A stretch of 64,000 nt of DNA from MGBC120314 sp051877855 (GCA_051877855.1 JBJEJH010000060.1:1-64000); one strand, 5' to 3'; shown: positions 53,939-63,286, numbered from the stretch's first letter. The notes: generated by a model from the letters alone, not told the origin. A program made the numbers and translations.

Positions 53939-54835
53939 TTAATTTTCATTATCCGGATTCACATGTACCATGATGTGCTTTACTTTCGGAAAATGTTCTT
54001 CAATGGAGTCATGTACCCGTTCTGCGATCTCATGGGCCTCCCACAGACTCTTGTTTCCATCCGCGCTGATTTCCAGATCCACATAGATTTTGTTACCAAA
54101 GACTCTTGTCTGAAGGAGATCGATTCCAAGTACCCCTTCTTCCTTTAATACGCACTCCTCCATATCCTGTTCCACCGCTTCATCACAGGCACGATCCACC
54201 ATTTTATCCACTGCATCCTTAAAGATGTCGTACGCCGCCTTTACAATGAACACGCAGATGACAATACTTGCAACGGAATCCAGAATTCCATATCCCATTC
54301 TTGCCCCTGCAATACCAATGAGTGCGCCAACGGAAGACAATGCATCCGAACGGTGATGCCATGCATCCGCCATTAAGGCTGATGAATCTATTTTTCTGGC
54401 ATAGAATCTTGTATACCAATACATTGCTTCCTTGGAAACAATGGAAATCAATGCTGCCAAAAGGGCTAACATTCCCGGAGCCTCCACTTGGGAAGCCTCC
54501 CCTGAAAGAATCAACTGCAACGCCTTCCATCCAATGGCCAGACCTGTTATAAAAAGAACCGTTGCCAGAATAATGGCTGCCACACATTCCATACGTTCAT
54601 GTCCATAAGGATGATCCTTATCCGAATCCTTGGCAGCAATACGCACCCCGATGATAACAACAATACTGCTAAACACATCGGATGAAGAGTGAACTGCATC
54701 GCTGATCATGGCCGAAGAATTCGCCAGCACACCTGCCAGTAATTTGAAAATGGACAGAAATAAATTGCCCACAATACTTACCATAGATACTTTTGTGGCC
54801 ACTCTCTCGAATTCCGTATTATTGTCTTTTCCCAT
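53939..54835 (-). CDS. Cation diffusion facilitator metal transporter (Co/Ni type by riboswitch)
   Basis: The 298-aa protein is a CDF/ZitB-like exporter. It has six membrane helices and the site motifs ISDAVHSSSDVFSS and MADAWHHRSDALSS. A C-terminal cytoplasmic metal-sensing domain is at about residues 210-298 (GVLGIDLLQTRVFGNKIYVDLEI, HIMVHV). The start at 54835 is eight bases after GGAGG; a TTG five codons upstream is less likely. A NiCo riboswitch lies directly upstream, so export of cobalt or nickel is the likely job, with zinc or iron possible. Confidence 0.93.
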   Translation of the reverse strand: MGKDNNTEFERVATKVSMVSIVGNLFLSIFKLLAGVLANSSAMISDAVHSSSDVFSSIVVIIGVRIAAKDSDKDHPYGHERMECVAAIILATVLFITGLAIGWKALQLILSGEASQVEAPGMLALLAALISIVSKEAMYWYTRFYARKIDSSALMADAWHHRSDALSSVGALIGIAGARMGYGILDSVASIVICVFIVKAAYDIFKDAVDKMVDRACDEAVEQDMEECVLKEEGVLGIDLLQTRVFGNKIYVDLEISADGNKSLWEAHEIAERVHDSIEEHFPKVKHIMVHVNPDNEN

Positions 54836-54899
54836 AATAGTTACCTCCAATAAATTGTTCGATAGCTCTATGGCACTGGCATTTTGCGGGCTTTTTAGT

Positions 54900-55056
54900 A
54901 TAAAAAAACACCCGCGAAATCAGTAATAGCAACTACTGTCCCGCGGATGATATCATCCACTGTCACCCCTTGTGACCCGGCTCCAAGGATTCTGCTGTCA
55001 TACGCCTTTCCACAAGCATTCACAACAAGAATTTCTTTGGCCTGCTCAGATTGTAC
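54900..55056 (-). promoter_or_regulatory. NiCo (czcD) riboswitch with overlapping terminator
   Basis: On the minus strand the conserved segments appear in order: CTGAGCAGG (55041-55049), GCCGGGT (54975-54981) and GGGACAGT (54935-54942). These match the core of the NiCo/czcD RNA. The last one is built into a terminator: CCGCG and CGCGG pair around CAGTA/TACTG, and a run of seven T follows (54902-54908). The CDF gene starts about 65 bp downstream. The metal would stabilise the aptamer, prevent the terminator and turn on the exporter. A 50-codon open frame in this stretch has no ribosome site and is a by-product. The rest of the 327-bp gap (54836-55162) holds no gene. Confidence 0.85.
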
Positions 55057-55162
55057 TGTAGATTAATATGCAGTGCAATGAGTTTATTTTTATGATTATA
55101 CCAATGAGACAAGCTCTTCGTCAACCCAAAGTTTTAACTTTATAACTTTATAACTTTATAAC

Positions 55163-55927
55163 TTAAAGATCCACCAATAGTCCAACCGGACAATGATCCG
55201 ATCCCATGACATCGGTATAGATCATGGCATCCACTAAGCGCTCTTTTAAATCCTCCGATGCAAGGAAATAATCGATACGCCATCCTGCATTTTTCTCTCT
55301 GGCCTTAAACATATAGGACCACCATGAGTATATGTCGGTTTTATCCGGATAGAAATAACGGAAGGTATCAACAAACCCCGCCTTTAGAAGTTCTGTCATC
55401 TTACCACGTTCTTCATCGGTAAATCCTGCATTCTTATGATTGCTCTTAGGATTCTTAAGGTCGATTTCCTTATGTGCCACATTCATATCCCCCGTCACAA
55501 TCACCGGTTTGTTCTTCTGAAGTCCACACAGATACGCACGAAAATCGTCCTCCCACTTCATACGATACTCCAGTCTGGTAAGTTCCCTCTGTGCATTGGG
55601 TGTATATACCACCACAAAATAAAACTGTGGAAACTCCAGTGTAATCACACGACCTTCCTTATCATGTTCCTCTATTCCAATACCGTAAGTCACATTCAAT
55701 GGCTCTTCTTTGGTAAAAACTGCTGTACCTGAATATCCCTTTTTCTCGGCATAATTCCAGTATGCATGCCACCCCTCTTTATTCCAGTCCAGCTGACCTT
55801 CCTGCATCTTCGTCTCCTGCAGACAGAAGATATCTGCGTCCTCACCATCAAAAAAATCCATAAATCCCTTTCCCATGCAGGCTCTTAATCCATTCACATT
55901 CCAGGAAATCAATTTCTTCTGTGCCAT
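55163..55927 (-). CDS. xth: Exodeoxyribonuclease III (AP endonuclease)
   Basis: This 254-aa enzyme cleaves DNA at abasic sites and has 3'-5' exonuclease activity. The family motifs are seen in order: ISWNVNGLRA, CLQETKMQ, TGDMNVAH and the C-terminal SDHCPV. SNHKNAGFTDEER is the conserved loop of the ExoA group. An AAGGAG site precedes the ATG. It is close in length to ExoA of B. subtilis. Confidence 0.96.
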   Translation of the reverse strand: MAQKKLISWNVNGLRACMGKGFMDFFDGEDADIFCLQETKMQEGQLDWNKEGWHAYWNYAEKKGYSGTAVFTKEEPLNVTYGIGIEEHDKEGRVITLEFPQFYFVVVYTPNAQRELTRLEYRMKWEDDFRAYLCGLQKNKPVIVTGDMNVAHKEIDLKNPKSNHKNAGFTDEERGKMTELLKAGFVDTFRYFYPDKTDIYSWWSYMFKAREKNAGWRIDYFLASEDLKERLVDAMIYTDVMGSDHCPVGLLVDL

Positions 55928-55984
55928 ACTTCTACTCCTTCACTTCATATATAATTGCTTCATTGCCTCAATAACACTTTACTT

Positions 55985-56013
55985 ATTTTAACATTTTATA
56001 TATAAAATAACAA
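55985..56013 (-). promoter_or_regulatory. Possible xth promoter
   Basis: On the minus strand TTGTTA (56008-56013) and TAAAAT (55985-55990) are 17 bases apart, about 60 bp before the gene. The DNA between is an AT-rich palindrome. Confidence 0.45.
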
Positions 56014-56043
56014 CTGCGCAGGCCCGGATTTGCTTTGTATTGT

Positions 56044-57774
56044 CTACCGATGCATATTATACAGCTTCTCATAGATTCCGCCACGTTCCATCAGCTCCTG
56101 ATGATTTCCCTGCTCAGCAATTCCATCCTCCGTCAGCACCAGAATCCTCTCCGCATTCTGAATCGTGGTCAGACGATGTGCGATAACAAATGTCGTTCGA
56201 TTTTTCGCCAATTTCTCCAGGGAATCCTGCACCACCTTCTCGCTCTCATTATCCAGCGCTGATGTTGCCTCGTCAAAGATCAGGATCGGCGGATTCTTAA
56301 GAAAAACCCGGGCAATCGACAGACGCTGTTTCTGTCCGCCGGAGAGTTTAACGCCCCTCTGCCCGATATCCGTCTCATAGCCCTCCGGAAAGGACATGAT
56401 AAAGTCATGGGCATTCGCATTCCTGGCCGCTTCAATCACTTCCTCCCTTGTGGCATCCGGCTTACCATAGGCAATATTCTCAAAGATTGTTCCTGCAAAA
56501 AGATACACATCCTGCTGTACGATACCGATATGATTGCGAAGACTCTTTAAGGTCACACTGCGGATATCCTTACCGTCAATCTTAATGGCTCCCTCCGTCA
56601 CATCATAGAATCTTGGGATCAGGGAACAAAGTGTCGTCTTTCCCGCACCGGAGGATCCCACCAGCGCCACATAAGCTCCCGCCGGCACATTCAGCGAAAT
56701 GTTGTTAAGTACCTTTTCTGCATTGTCGTGATAATGAAAGGACACATTTTCGAAGGAAATTGCGCCCAGAACCTCCGTCAGTTCCTCTGCATCCGGATCA
56801 TCCTCAATATCCGGACAAATATCCATAATTTCACGGAAACGCTCAAATCCGCTATATCCATTCTGAAACTGTTCCGTGAAGTCCACTAACGTCTTAATGG
56901 GCTCCGTAAATACACCAATATACAGAAGAAATGTGACCAAATCGCTCACACTGATCCTTTGCCTTGCAATCAGCACGCTGCCTGCCAGAATCACATTGAC
57001 CTGAATCAGGGTCGTAAACACGCCCACACCAGCCTGGAAACATCCCATATAGTGATAACTATTCCTCTTCGTTGCAAGGAACGCATCATTGCCGGCCTTG
57101 AATTTTTCCTGCTCAATATCCTCGTTGGCAAAGGACTTCACTACGCGTATACCGGACAGATTATCTTCGATCTGTCCATTAATTTGAGCCACACGCTGAC
57201 GATTTCTCCGAAATGCCCCACGCATTTTTTTATTGAGTATATAGGCAAAGAGAAACATAAGCGGCAACACCGCAAATGCAGCCAAAGCCAGCCAGCTATT
57301 GATATTCACAAGGATAATTAACGCACCGGTAATCTTCAAAAGGGACAAAATGATGTTCTCCGGTCCATGATGAAGAAGTTCCGTGATGTCAAAGAGATCC
57401 GAAGTAATACGGCTCATCAATTGCCCCACCTTCGCATCATCATAGAAGGAAAAAGATAATTTCTGCATATGACCAAAGATTTCTGCGCGCATGTCATACT
57501 CCATCTTAGCACCCATCACATGTCCATAATTGCCGATGAAGAATCGACTATAGAGATCTACCAGCAGTAATGCGACTAAGAATAACCCGATATATCCCAC
57601 CTGATGTAAGATTGCCTCCGCCTCCATATAAATCAGGGTCGATGTCACATAACGCACCACCAATGGAATGGTCAGTGCCACAAGAGCTGAAAGTGTAGCA
57701 AAAAACATATCCGCCCAGAATATTTTGAGATAAGGTTTATAATAACTGATCATTTTCTTTAAATTGGTTCCCAT
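56044..57774 (-). CDS. ABC exporter, fused membrane and ATPase domains
   Basis: This 576-aa half-transporter of the MsbA/LmrA type has six membrane helices in the first 320 residues. The nucleotide-binding domain follows, with Walker A GSSGAGKTT, signature LSGGQKQR, Walker B ILIFDEATSALD and the His switch VIAHRL. It could export lipids, drugs or peptides; the substrate is not predictable. The start at 57774 has an AAGGAG site; longer frames overlap the acetyltransferase by another 11 codons. It would act as a homodimer, since no second half-transporter is adjacent. Confidence 0.93.
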   Translation of the reverse strand: MGTNLKKMISYYKPYLKIFWADMFFATLSALVALTIPLVVRYVTSTLIYMEAEAILHQVGYIGLFLVALLLVDLYSRFFIGNYGHVMGAKMEYDMRAEIFGHMQKLSFSFYDDAKVGQLMSRITSDLFDITELLHHGPENIILSLLKITGALIILVNINSWLALAAFAVLPLMFLFAYILNKKMRGAFRRNRQRVAQINGQIEDNLSGIRVVKSFANEDIEQEKFKAGNDAFLATKRNSYHYMGCFQAGVGVFTTLIQVNVILAGSVLIARQRISVSDLVTFLLYIGVFTEPIKTLVDFTEQFQNGYSGFERFREIMDICPDIEDDPDAEELTEVLGAISFENVSFHYHDNAEKVLNNISLNVPAGAYVALVGSSGAGKTTLCSLIPRFYDVTEGAIKIDGKDIRSVTLKSLRNHIGIVQQDVYLFAGTIFENIAYGKPDATREEVIEAARNANAHDFIMSFPEGYETDIGQRGVKLSGGQKQRLSIARVFLKNPPILIFDEATSALDNESEKVVQDSLEKLAKNRTTFVIAHRLTTIQNAERILVLTEDGIAEQGNHQELMERGGIYEKLYNMHR

Positions 57775-58313
57775 GATGTCTCCTTCTTGTGCCCCAAAAT
57801 GTCCCATTCTTCTTTGTTTATCTCAAGTTCCAGGCAGTTCCACTCTTCACCCATAATGTGGAAATATACCTTTTCTGCCAATTCCACTTCCTTAAATCCA
57901 ATGGAACTATAGCATCGATGGGCCGGAACATTGTCCTCATACACATTGATTTTTACAACCTCGGCCTTAAGTATCTCAAATGCATACTTTAGGGCAAGAG
58001 TCAGCATCTTGCGTCCATAGCCCTTTCCACGTTTGGAATCGTCCACAATAACGAAACCAAACTTTAAATTCTTTTTCTCGTCGTCCAGGAAACGCATGAT
58101 CATATGTCCCACCACACCACTTTCATCAAAGGCCGTCATCTCATAAAAATGATCTTCATCCTTTAATGCATCATAGTATTCATTCAGCCGCTTTGCCGTC
58201 ATTGGATATTCACCAAAGCGACCGGCGCTCCAGCGGTAAAATGTAACCTCATCACGGATCCAGGATACAATTTTTTCTGCATCACAATTCTTATATGGTC
58301 GTAATCTTAACAT
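57759..58313 (-). CDS. GNAT family N-acetyltransferase
   Basis: The product (184 aa) starts MLRLRPYKNCDAEKIVSWI and carries the acetyl-CoA loop in DDSKRGKGYGRKML. The next helix and strand (INVYEDNVPAHRCYSSIGFKEV) complete the fold. It is of the RimJ-like group; the acceptor is unknown. The start at 58313 follows AGGATAGG; an upstream frame without a site reaches 58346. The stop overlaps the ABC exporter start by 16 bp, so the two are coupled. Confidence 0.9.
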   Translation of the reverse strand: MLRLRPYKNCDAEKIVSWIRDEVTFYRWSAGRFGEYPMTAKRLNEYYDALKDEDHFYEMTAFDESGVVGHMIMRFLDDEKKNLKFGFVIVDDSKRGKGYGRKMLTLALKYAFEILKAEVVKINVYEDNVPAHRCYSSIGFKEVELAEKVYFHIMGEEWNCLELEINKEEWDILGHKKETSWEPI

Positions 58314-58398
58314 TTTTCCTATCCTTTCTCTCAATATCTGTACCATTCTGCAGATTCAAACATCCACTGTATTACACTGTCTTATTCCGATTATAACA

Positions 58399-58435
58399 TA
58401 AAAAAACACATACACCAATTTTTTGATGTATGTGC
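58399..58435 (-). terminator. Rho-independent terminator of the padR operon
   Basis: The arms CACATACACC (58407-58416) and GATGTATGTG (58425-58434) form a 10-bp stem, with one wobble, around an AAAAAATT-type loop. Read on the minus strand a run of seven T follows. It lies just after the last gene of the padR operon. Confidence 0.9.
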
Positions 58436-58446
58436 CAACCAAAAAC

Positions 58447-58959
58447 CTAATATTGTATAATTTTCAGATCATATTTTTCTTCCATCGCCGGATGACAGCT
58501 TATCAAAACATGAATATCATCCCGGATCTGATAGCTTGCAACCTTTCGATTTCTTAAATCCTTTAATATTTCATCCTTATATTGCATGAGCATTCCAACG
58601 TTTTCCCTTCTCCACATTCGAATACTATACTCCTCATAATCAAATCCCCGATAACATTCAAGTTCCGGATCACAAACCTGTGGATTATATGTAATCTCAT
58701 ACCGAATGATACCTTCCGGGATCTCCTCATTGAATTCTACCTCGGACTTATCCCCCCTGGTTCTTAACAAAAGTTCCTTTCCGTTCTCCAATGTAACCGT
58801 TTCCTCAAACACTTTGGTCTGTAATTCACTTCCCAGGTTCTTTTCCCCAATATACTGCAATGAACTAAATTCCACCATACTGATACCAATTCCCACACCG
58901 GCCAGCAGGACACCAACGGCAAAGCAAACCAGAGCAACCTGTGAAATCTTCTTACGCAT
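58447..58959 (-). CDS. Small membrane-anchored protein of the padR operon, unknown function
   Basis: This 170-aa protein has one N-terminal membrane helix at about residues 7-28 (VALVCFAVGVLLAGVGIGI) and an exported or external domain of 140 residues. I do not recognise a family. It lies in the place where a DUF4097 or similar adhesin-like gene often follows a DUF1700 gene, so it is probably a partner of the signalling gene. Its start overlaps the preceding stop by 8 bp. It is the last gene before a terminator. Confidence 0.7.
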   Translation of the reverse strand: MRKKISQVALVCFAVGVLLAGVGIGISMVEFSSLQYIGEKNLGSELQTKVFEETVTLENGKELLLRTRGDKSEVEFNEEIPEGIIRYEITYNPQVCDPELECYRGFDYEEYSIRMWRRENVGMLMQYKDEILKDLRNRKVASYQIRDDIHVLISCHPAMEEKYDLKIIQY

Positions 58960-59806
58960 TTTGAATTTCCCCCTTTGTATCTCTTCTTATTAAGCAAAAA
59001 CAAAGCACAGTGACAGAGCCGCAGACCAAAAGTCCTCCCAGGCATAAAATCGTTACTCCTACCAATGGATATCCGGCACACAGAAGAACGGTCACCATCC
59101 CCAATCCAAACAGTGCAAATAGTGCTGTAATTCCAAACAACATTGCCATGCCTGCCCAAAATAAATTCACGCAGGTTCTTACACACCATAAAAAGGCCAA
59201 ATAAACATCAGATATTAATTTCTTAAATAAATGAACTACTCCCATCATGAAACTACCCTCTTTCGCATTTCGATTCCCTTCTTTATCGAATTGGTTTCTT
59301 CTTGATTCCCTGATCCTGCGTTCCAATTGAACCGGCTTCTTTAAAACCATAAGGATTCCGTTCCCACACGCAACAAACAAAGACGCGACCTTTTTACCTG
59401 TCCATGTGCACCCATTTCCAAGGATTTTTCCGACTCTTTTTAATGCTTCTTTGGCTTCTGCAAGAAGATTCACTGCCTTTTTCCGGACACTGTCGGACAA
59501 ATCTTTCCGCGATATTTCACTCATTTCCTGTGGTGATATCGCTTCCCTTTCTTCCGCAACAAACTGCACCGGCTCTTGTTCTTTTACTTCTTCCTCTTGT
59601 GGTAGCTTTACATGATAAGCCGCCATGATATCCGATGCGAGTTCACGAATATCACCAAAATCCCTGATTGCCTCTTCTTCGCTCATTCCATCTTTGATTT
59701 TCATCTCAATGTGTTGCGAGTACTCATCAAGAATGTCTTTCTGTTCCCTTTCCTCAAGAATTGAAAGAAAGTTCTTAAGTTCCTCCAAAAATTCCCTTTT
59801 ACTCAT
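58952..59806 (-). CDS. DUF1700 (HAAS) membrane protein
   Basis: The 284-aa product begins with the helical HAAS/DUF1700 domain: KREFLEELKNFLSILEER, then DILDEYSQHIEMKIKDGMSEEEAI and GDIRELASDIMAAY. A charged linker follows, and the last 90 residues have two membrane helices. Proteins of this family usually lie next to a PadR regulator and are thought to act in membrane stress signalling. It overlaps both neighbours by 8 bp. Confidence 0.9.
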   Translation of the reverse strand: MSKREFLEELKNFLSILEEREQKDILDEYSQHIEMKIKDGMSEEEAIRDFGDIRELASDIMAAYHVKLPQEEEVKEQEPVQFVAEEREAISPQEMSEISRKDLSDSVRKKAVNLLAEAKEALKRVGKILGNGCTWTGKKVASLFVACGNGILMVLKKPVQLERRIRESRRNQFDKEGNRNAKEGSFMMGVVHLFKKLISDVYLAFLWCVRTCVNLFWAGMAMLFGITALFALFGLGMVTVLLCAGYPLVGVTILCLGGLLVCGSVTVLCFCLIRRDTKGEIQNA

Positions 59807-60119
59807 CCCTGTGCTCCTTTAAAAACTGACAGACACTCTGCCAAAATGTGTCCCACTCTTTCTCTAATTCATCCCGATATAAAATTCCTGATGCCGTGAT
59901 GTGATAGTATTTACGTGGCGGACCCTCCGTAGATTCCCGAAGATAGGTCTCAAAATATTTCTCATTGGTCAATCTCTTAAGCAGTGGATAGATTGTGCCT
60001 TCATTCACATCAACCACCTTGGATACTTCCTCCACCAATTCATAACCATACATATCACGTTTTCGCACGGACTCCAGTACAATTAACTCCAGGACGCCCT
60101 TTTTAAACTGTGCATTCAT
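59799..60119 (-). CDS. PadR family transcriptional regulator
   Basis: PadR (106 aa) is a winged-helix repressor of the short subfamily. Typical segments are LELIVLESVRKRDMYGYEL in the first helices and NEGTIYPLLKRLTNEKYFE in the recognition region, followed by GPPRKYYHIT for the wing. An AAGGAGG site precedes the ATG. It is likely to control its own operon through the inverted repeat over the -35 box. Confidence 0.95.
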   Translation of the reverse strand: MNAQFKKGVLELIVLESVRKRDMYGYELVEEVSKVVDVNEGTIYPLLKRLTNEKYFETYLRESTEGPPRKYYHITASGILYRDELEKEWDTFWQSVCQFLKEHRDE

Positions 60120-60140
60120 ATGGTTCCTCCTTTAATGTAT

Positions 60141-60174
60141 ATAATAAGCTCACTACTATGTATTGTCAAGTAGT
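60141..60174 (-). promoter_or_regulatory. padR promoter with inverted repeat operator
   Basis: On the minus strand a perfect TTGACA (60164-60169) and TATTAT (60141-60146, 5 of 6) are 17 bases apart. The inverted repeat ACTACT (60152-60157) / AGTAGT (60169-60174) spans the -35 and the spacer. It fits an autoregulatory operator. Confidence 0.7.
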
Positions 60175-60262
60175 AAATAATTCATAATACTAATTTTTTC
60201 ATAAATCTGTTGAATATTTTTACCTCATACATTTTCATATGAATAGACATCCTGATCCTTTT

Positions 60263-61468
60263 CTACATCACATCTCCCCAGATTGCCATGGTTTTCCATA
60301 GATGATCCAGATAATCTGCCTTACGGATATCCTCTGCTGACACTATGTCAATATGTCCGATATCCTTTCCACTTAATGTATAGCGAATCTGTCCGATTAC
60401 ATCGCCCCGGCTAACCGGAGCCTTCACGCTCTCCAGTAATTCCACAGCACTGGTAATTTCAGATAAGTTCTCGCCATTCATAAAAAGACAACTAAAGGTC
60501 TTCTCGACGGTACCCTGTATCTCATCCTGCACACCACCGATTACCTGCACCGGCGGAATCGTTGGAGGATTATCATCGGTATAGAGGCTGCATACCCCAT
60601 AACCGTAATTCAGCAGTGTGATGGCATCTGCAAAACGATTCTTGCTGGTGGGTGCTGCCAGTACCACCGCAATCAATTCAATCCCGTTGCGATTGGCCGT
60701 AGCTGCCAGACAGCACTTTGCAAGACTTGTGGATCCGGTCTTCAATCCGGTGGCCCACTCATACTGTTTCATTAATTTATTCGTATTGGTTAGACCAAAT
60801 TCCGTCTCACCTCTTCTTGTTGTATGGGTAATGGTATCCATCCAGATTCCGGAATAGTCATGAATCTGTGGATACTTTGTAATGAGCTCCCGACTCATCA
60901 ATGCAATATCCCGCGCCGAAATAAGATGATTATCCACATCCAGACCGCAACAATTGACGAAGTTTGTGTTGTTCATCCCCAGTCCCTTCGCCCGCTCGTT
61001 CATCTTCCGGACAAATTCTTCCTCACTTCCCCAGATATGTTCTGCCATAGCAACGGAAGCATCATTCGCACTGGCAACAGCAATGCATTTGATCATGGTA
61101 TCCACCGTCTGTGTTTCCCCCGGTTCTAAAAACACCTGGCTTCCTCCCATGGATGCAGCGTGTTCAGAAACTGACACTGTGTCATTCAATCCTATTTTCC
61201 CTGCATCCAGTGCATCGAAGATCAACAACAATGTCATAATCTTGGTAACGCTGGCAGGTCTTAGCCGCTCATCACAGTTTTTTTCATAAATGACGGTTCC
61301 TGTGGATGCCTCCATTAGAATTGCAGCCACTGCGGACAGAGAAAGTTCTGTCGCCTCCGTTCCTATAACAGCCCCTGTCTGAACCGGACATAAAAAAATC
61401 CCGGACACCATACACAGAACAAGCAGTACTGCAAGTCCCCCGGTCCGGGAATTCCTGAACTTAAACAT
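60263..61468 (-). CDS. D-alanyl-D-alanine carboxypeptidase (DacF-type)
   Basis: This 401-aa penicillin-binding protein has a signal segment (GGLAVLLVLCMVSGIFL) and the active-site SVTK in RPASVTKIMTLLL. The SxN motif is SAND, and KTG is in GLKTGSTSLAKCC. A C-terminal beta domain follows. It trims the pentapeptide of peptidoglycan at the cell surface; the group (DacA, DacB or DacF) is not resolved. The start at 61468 is eight bases after GGAGG. A terminal amphipathic anchor is not obvious, though the end (HLWKTMAIWGDVM) is hydrophobic. Confidence 0.95.
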   Translation of the reverse strand: MFKFRNSRTGGLAVLLVLCMVSGIFLCPVQTGAVIGTEATELSLSAVAAILMEASTGTVIYEKNCDERLRPASVTKIMTLLLIFDALDAGKIGLNDTVSVSEHAASMGGSQVFLEPGETQTVDTMIKCIAVASANDASVAMAEHIWGSEEEFVRKMNERAKGLGMNNTNFVNCCGLDVDNHLISARDIALMSRELITKYPQIHDYSGIWMDTITHTTRRGETEFGLTNTNKLMKQYEWATGLKTGSTSLAKCCLAATANRNGIELIAVVLAAPTSKNRFADAITLLNYGYGVCSLYTDDNPPTIPPVQVIGGVQDEIQGTVEKTFSCLFMNGENLSEITSAVELLESVKAPVSRGDVIGQIRYTLSGKDIGHIDIVSAEDIRKADYLDHLWKTMAIWGDVM

Positions 61469-61569
61469 AAAAATACCTCCACACAATCCTTTATACATTG
61501 TATGGAGGTTCAATTTTATTTATGTCATAAATTCAATTCTCAAATCTGACACATTGTCAGTTATATTAT

Positions 61570-62367
61570 TTACTGGGATAAAATCATACGGTCGTTGGCA
61601 AACTCGCCTCCGCTTGCCTGACCAAATTTGGCGAGAAGATCCGATACCTGCAGATTCTTCTTTTCCTCGCCGGATACATCATAGATGATTTTGCCTTCAT
61701 GCATCATAATAAGACGATTGCCATAATTAATGGCATGTTTCATATTATGCGTAATCATTATGGCAGTGAGATGATTTTCTTTAATCACTTCATCCGTCAA
61801 AGTCAATACCTTCTTTGCAGTCTTCGGATCCAATGCCGCAGTGTGTTCATCTAAAAGGAGTAACTTTGGTTTCTGAATCGTTGCCATAAGAAGGGTCAAT
61901 GCCTGCCTCTGACCGCCGGAAAGGAGTCCCACCTTACTTGTAAGGCGATCCTCCAGTCCGAGATCAATCTTCTTTAACATCTCACGATACTGCTCCTTCT
62001 CCTCCCTGGTAACACCCCAGGCAAGTCCGCGTTTCTGTCCACGACGGGCTGCAATTGCCATGTTCTCAAGGATGGACATGGTGGCTGCAGTACCGGTCAT
62101 AGGATCCTGAAAAACACGTCCCAGATACTTTGCTCTCTTATATTCTGACAGTCTGGTTACATCCACACCATCAATAACAATACTTCCTGAATCCACCGGC
62201 CACACACCTGCGACAGCATTGAGTGTAGTAGACTTACCGGCTCCGTTACCGCCGATAACCGTAACAAAATCACCATCATTAAGGGTAAGGGAAACACCAT
62301 TTAACGCGCGTTTTTCATTCTGTGTTCCTACGTTAAATGTCTTATAAATATCTTTAATCTCAAGCAT
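61570..62367 (-). CDS. ABC importer ATPase, tryptophan/tyrosine-type
   Basis: The 265-aa ATPase has Walker A GGNGAGKST, signature LSGGQRQAL and Walker B LLLDEHTAALD. It overlaps the permease gene by 8 bp. With the permease and the binding protein it forms a TrpXYZ-like system in which the ATPase binds the permease dimer. The gene order (binding protein, permease, ATPase) is standard. Confidence 0.93.
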   Translation of the reverse strand: MLEIKDIYKTFNVGTQNEKRALNGVSLTLNDGDFVTVIGGNGAGKSTTLNAVAGVWPVDSGSIVIDGVDVTRLSEYKRAKYLGRVFQDPMTGTAATMSILENMAIAARRGQKRGLAWGVTREEKEQYREMLKKIDLGLEDRLTSKVGLLSGGQRQALTLLMATIQKPKLLLLDEHTAALDPKTAKKVLTLTDEVIKENHLTAIMITHNMKHAINYGNRLIMMHEGKIIYDVSGEEKKNLQVSDLLAKFGQASGGEFANDRMILSQ

Positions 62368-63286
62368 TTTCGTTTCCTCCTCTCCTTACGGGCTTAGCAA
62401 AATACTTGCTCTTAAGATGTGGAAATCCTAAGAAGAATGCCACCACAAGAGCTGACAGAAGCTTTAACAGATCGGTGTCAAGTCCCATCCAGATCACGGT
62501 CTGGTAAACCAGATAGTAAAGAATTGAACCAATTGCCACACTGATCAAATGTAATGCAAAGTTGTGAAAAATCTTTCCAAACAAAGCCTCGCCAATGATG
62601 ACTGCCGCCAGACCAATAACGATGGCGCCACGTCCCATATTGATATCCGCAAATCCCTGATACTGTGCAAGCAATGCACCGGAAAGAGCCACCATACCAT
62701 TGGAAATCATAAGACCGAGGACCTTATTAAACTCGGTATTAATACCCTGGGCACGTGCCATGTTACCATTACAACCGGTGGCACGAATCGAGGAGCCAAG
62801 TTCTGTTCCGAAGAACCAGTAAAGAATTGCCACTATCACTAAAATAAAAATCGTAACGATCAATAATGTATTCTTCGTGATTGGCACATTCTTGATATAA
62901 CGCAATGAAACAATCAAATCATATTTATCCACATTGATGGCCTGATTGGATTTACCCATAATCTTTAAGTTCACGGAATACAGCGAAAGCTGTGTCAGAA
63001 TACCTGCCAGAATAGCCGGAATTCCGAGAAACGTATGAAAAAGTCCCGTTGCAAGACCGGTCAGCATTCCGGCACCTGTTGCTGCGAGAATGGATACCCA
63101 TACACCATGTCCTGAAAGCATCATCATGATGCATACTGCACCGCCGGTGCAAAGTGAGCCATCCACGGTAAGATCTGCAATATCCAGAATCTTATATGTA
63201 AGATACACGCCAATTGCCATGATACCCCAGATCAGACCCTGAGCAAATGCACCCGGAAGGGCATTAAAAAGATTAACGATATTCAC
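62360..63286 (-). CDS. ABC importer permease, tryptophan/tyrosine-type
   Basis: The 308-aa protein has about nine membrane helices. The pattern is that of the LivH-like permeases (IWGIMAIGVYLTYKILDIADLTVDG at the start and RATGCNGNMARAQGIN in the middle loop). The start is a GTG eight bases after GGAGG. A terminator-like hairpin lies between it and the upstream binding-protein gene, which would make the binding protein more abundant. Confidence 0.92.
   Translation of the reverse strand: MNIVNLFNALPGAFAQGLIWGIMAIGVYLTYKILDIADLTVDGSLCTGGAVCIMMMLSGHGVWVSILAATGAGMLTGLATGLFHTFLGIPAILAGILTQLSLYSVNLKIMGKSNQAINVDKYDLIVSLRYIKNVPITKNTLLIVTIFILVIVAILYWFFGTELGSSIRATGCNGNMARAQGINTEFNKVLGLMISNGMVALSGALLAQYQGFADINMGRGAIVIGLAAVIIGEALFGKIFHNFALHLISVAIGSILYYLVYQTVIWMGLDTDLLKLLSALVVAFFLGFPHLKSKYFAKPVRRGGNENA

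Noticed and set aside
54900..55056. 50-codon open frame upstream of the CDF gene
   Set aside because: No ATG or ribosome site, and the sequence is explained by the riboswitch and its terminator.
55137..55162. TTATAACT microsatellite after xth
   Set aside because: Three short copies in AT-rich DNA; no structure or signal is apparent.
61546..61560. CTGACA/TGTCAG hairpin after the importer ATPase as terminator
   Set aside because: Only six pairs and no T-run on the minus strand; too weak to call.
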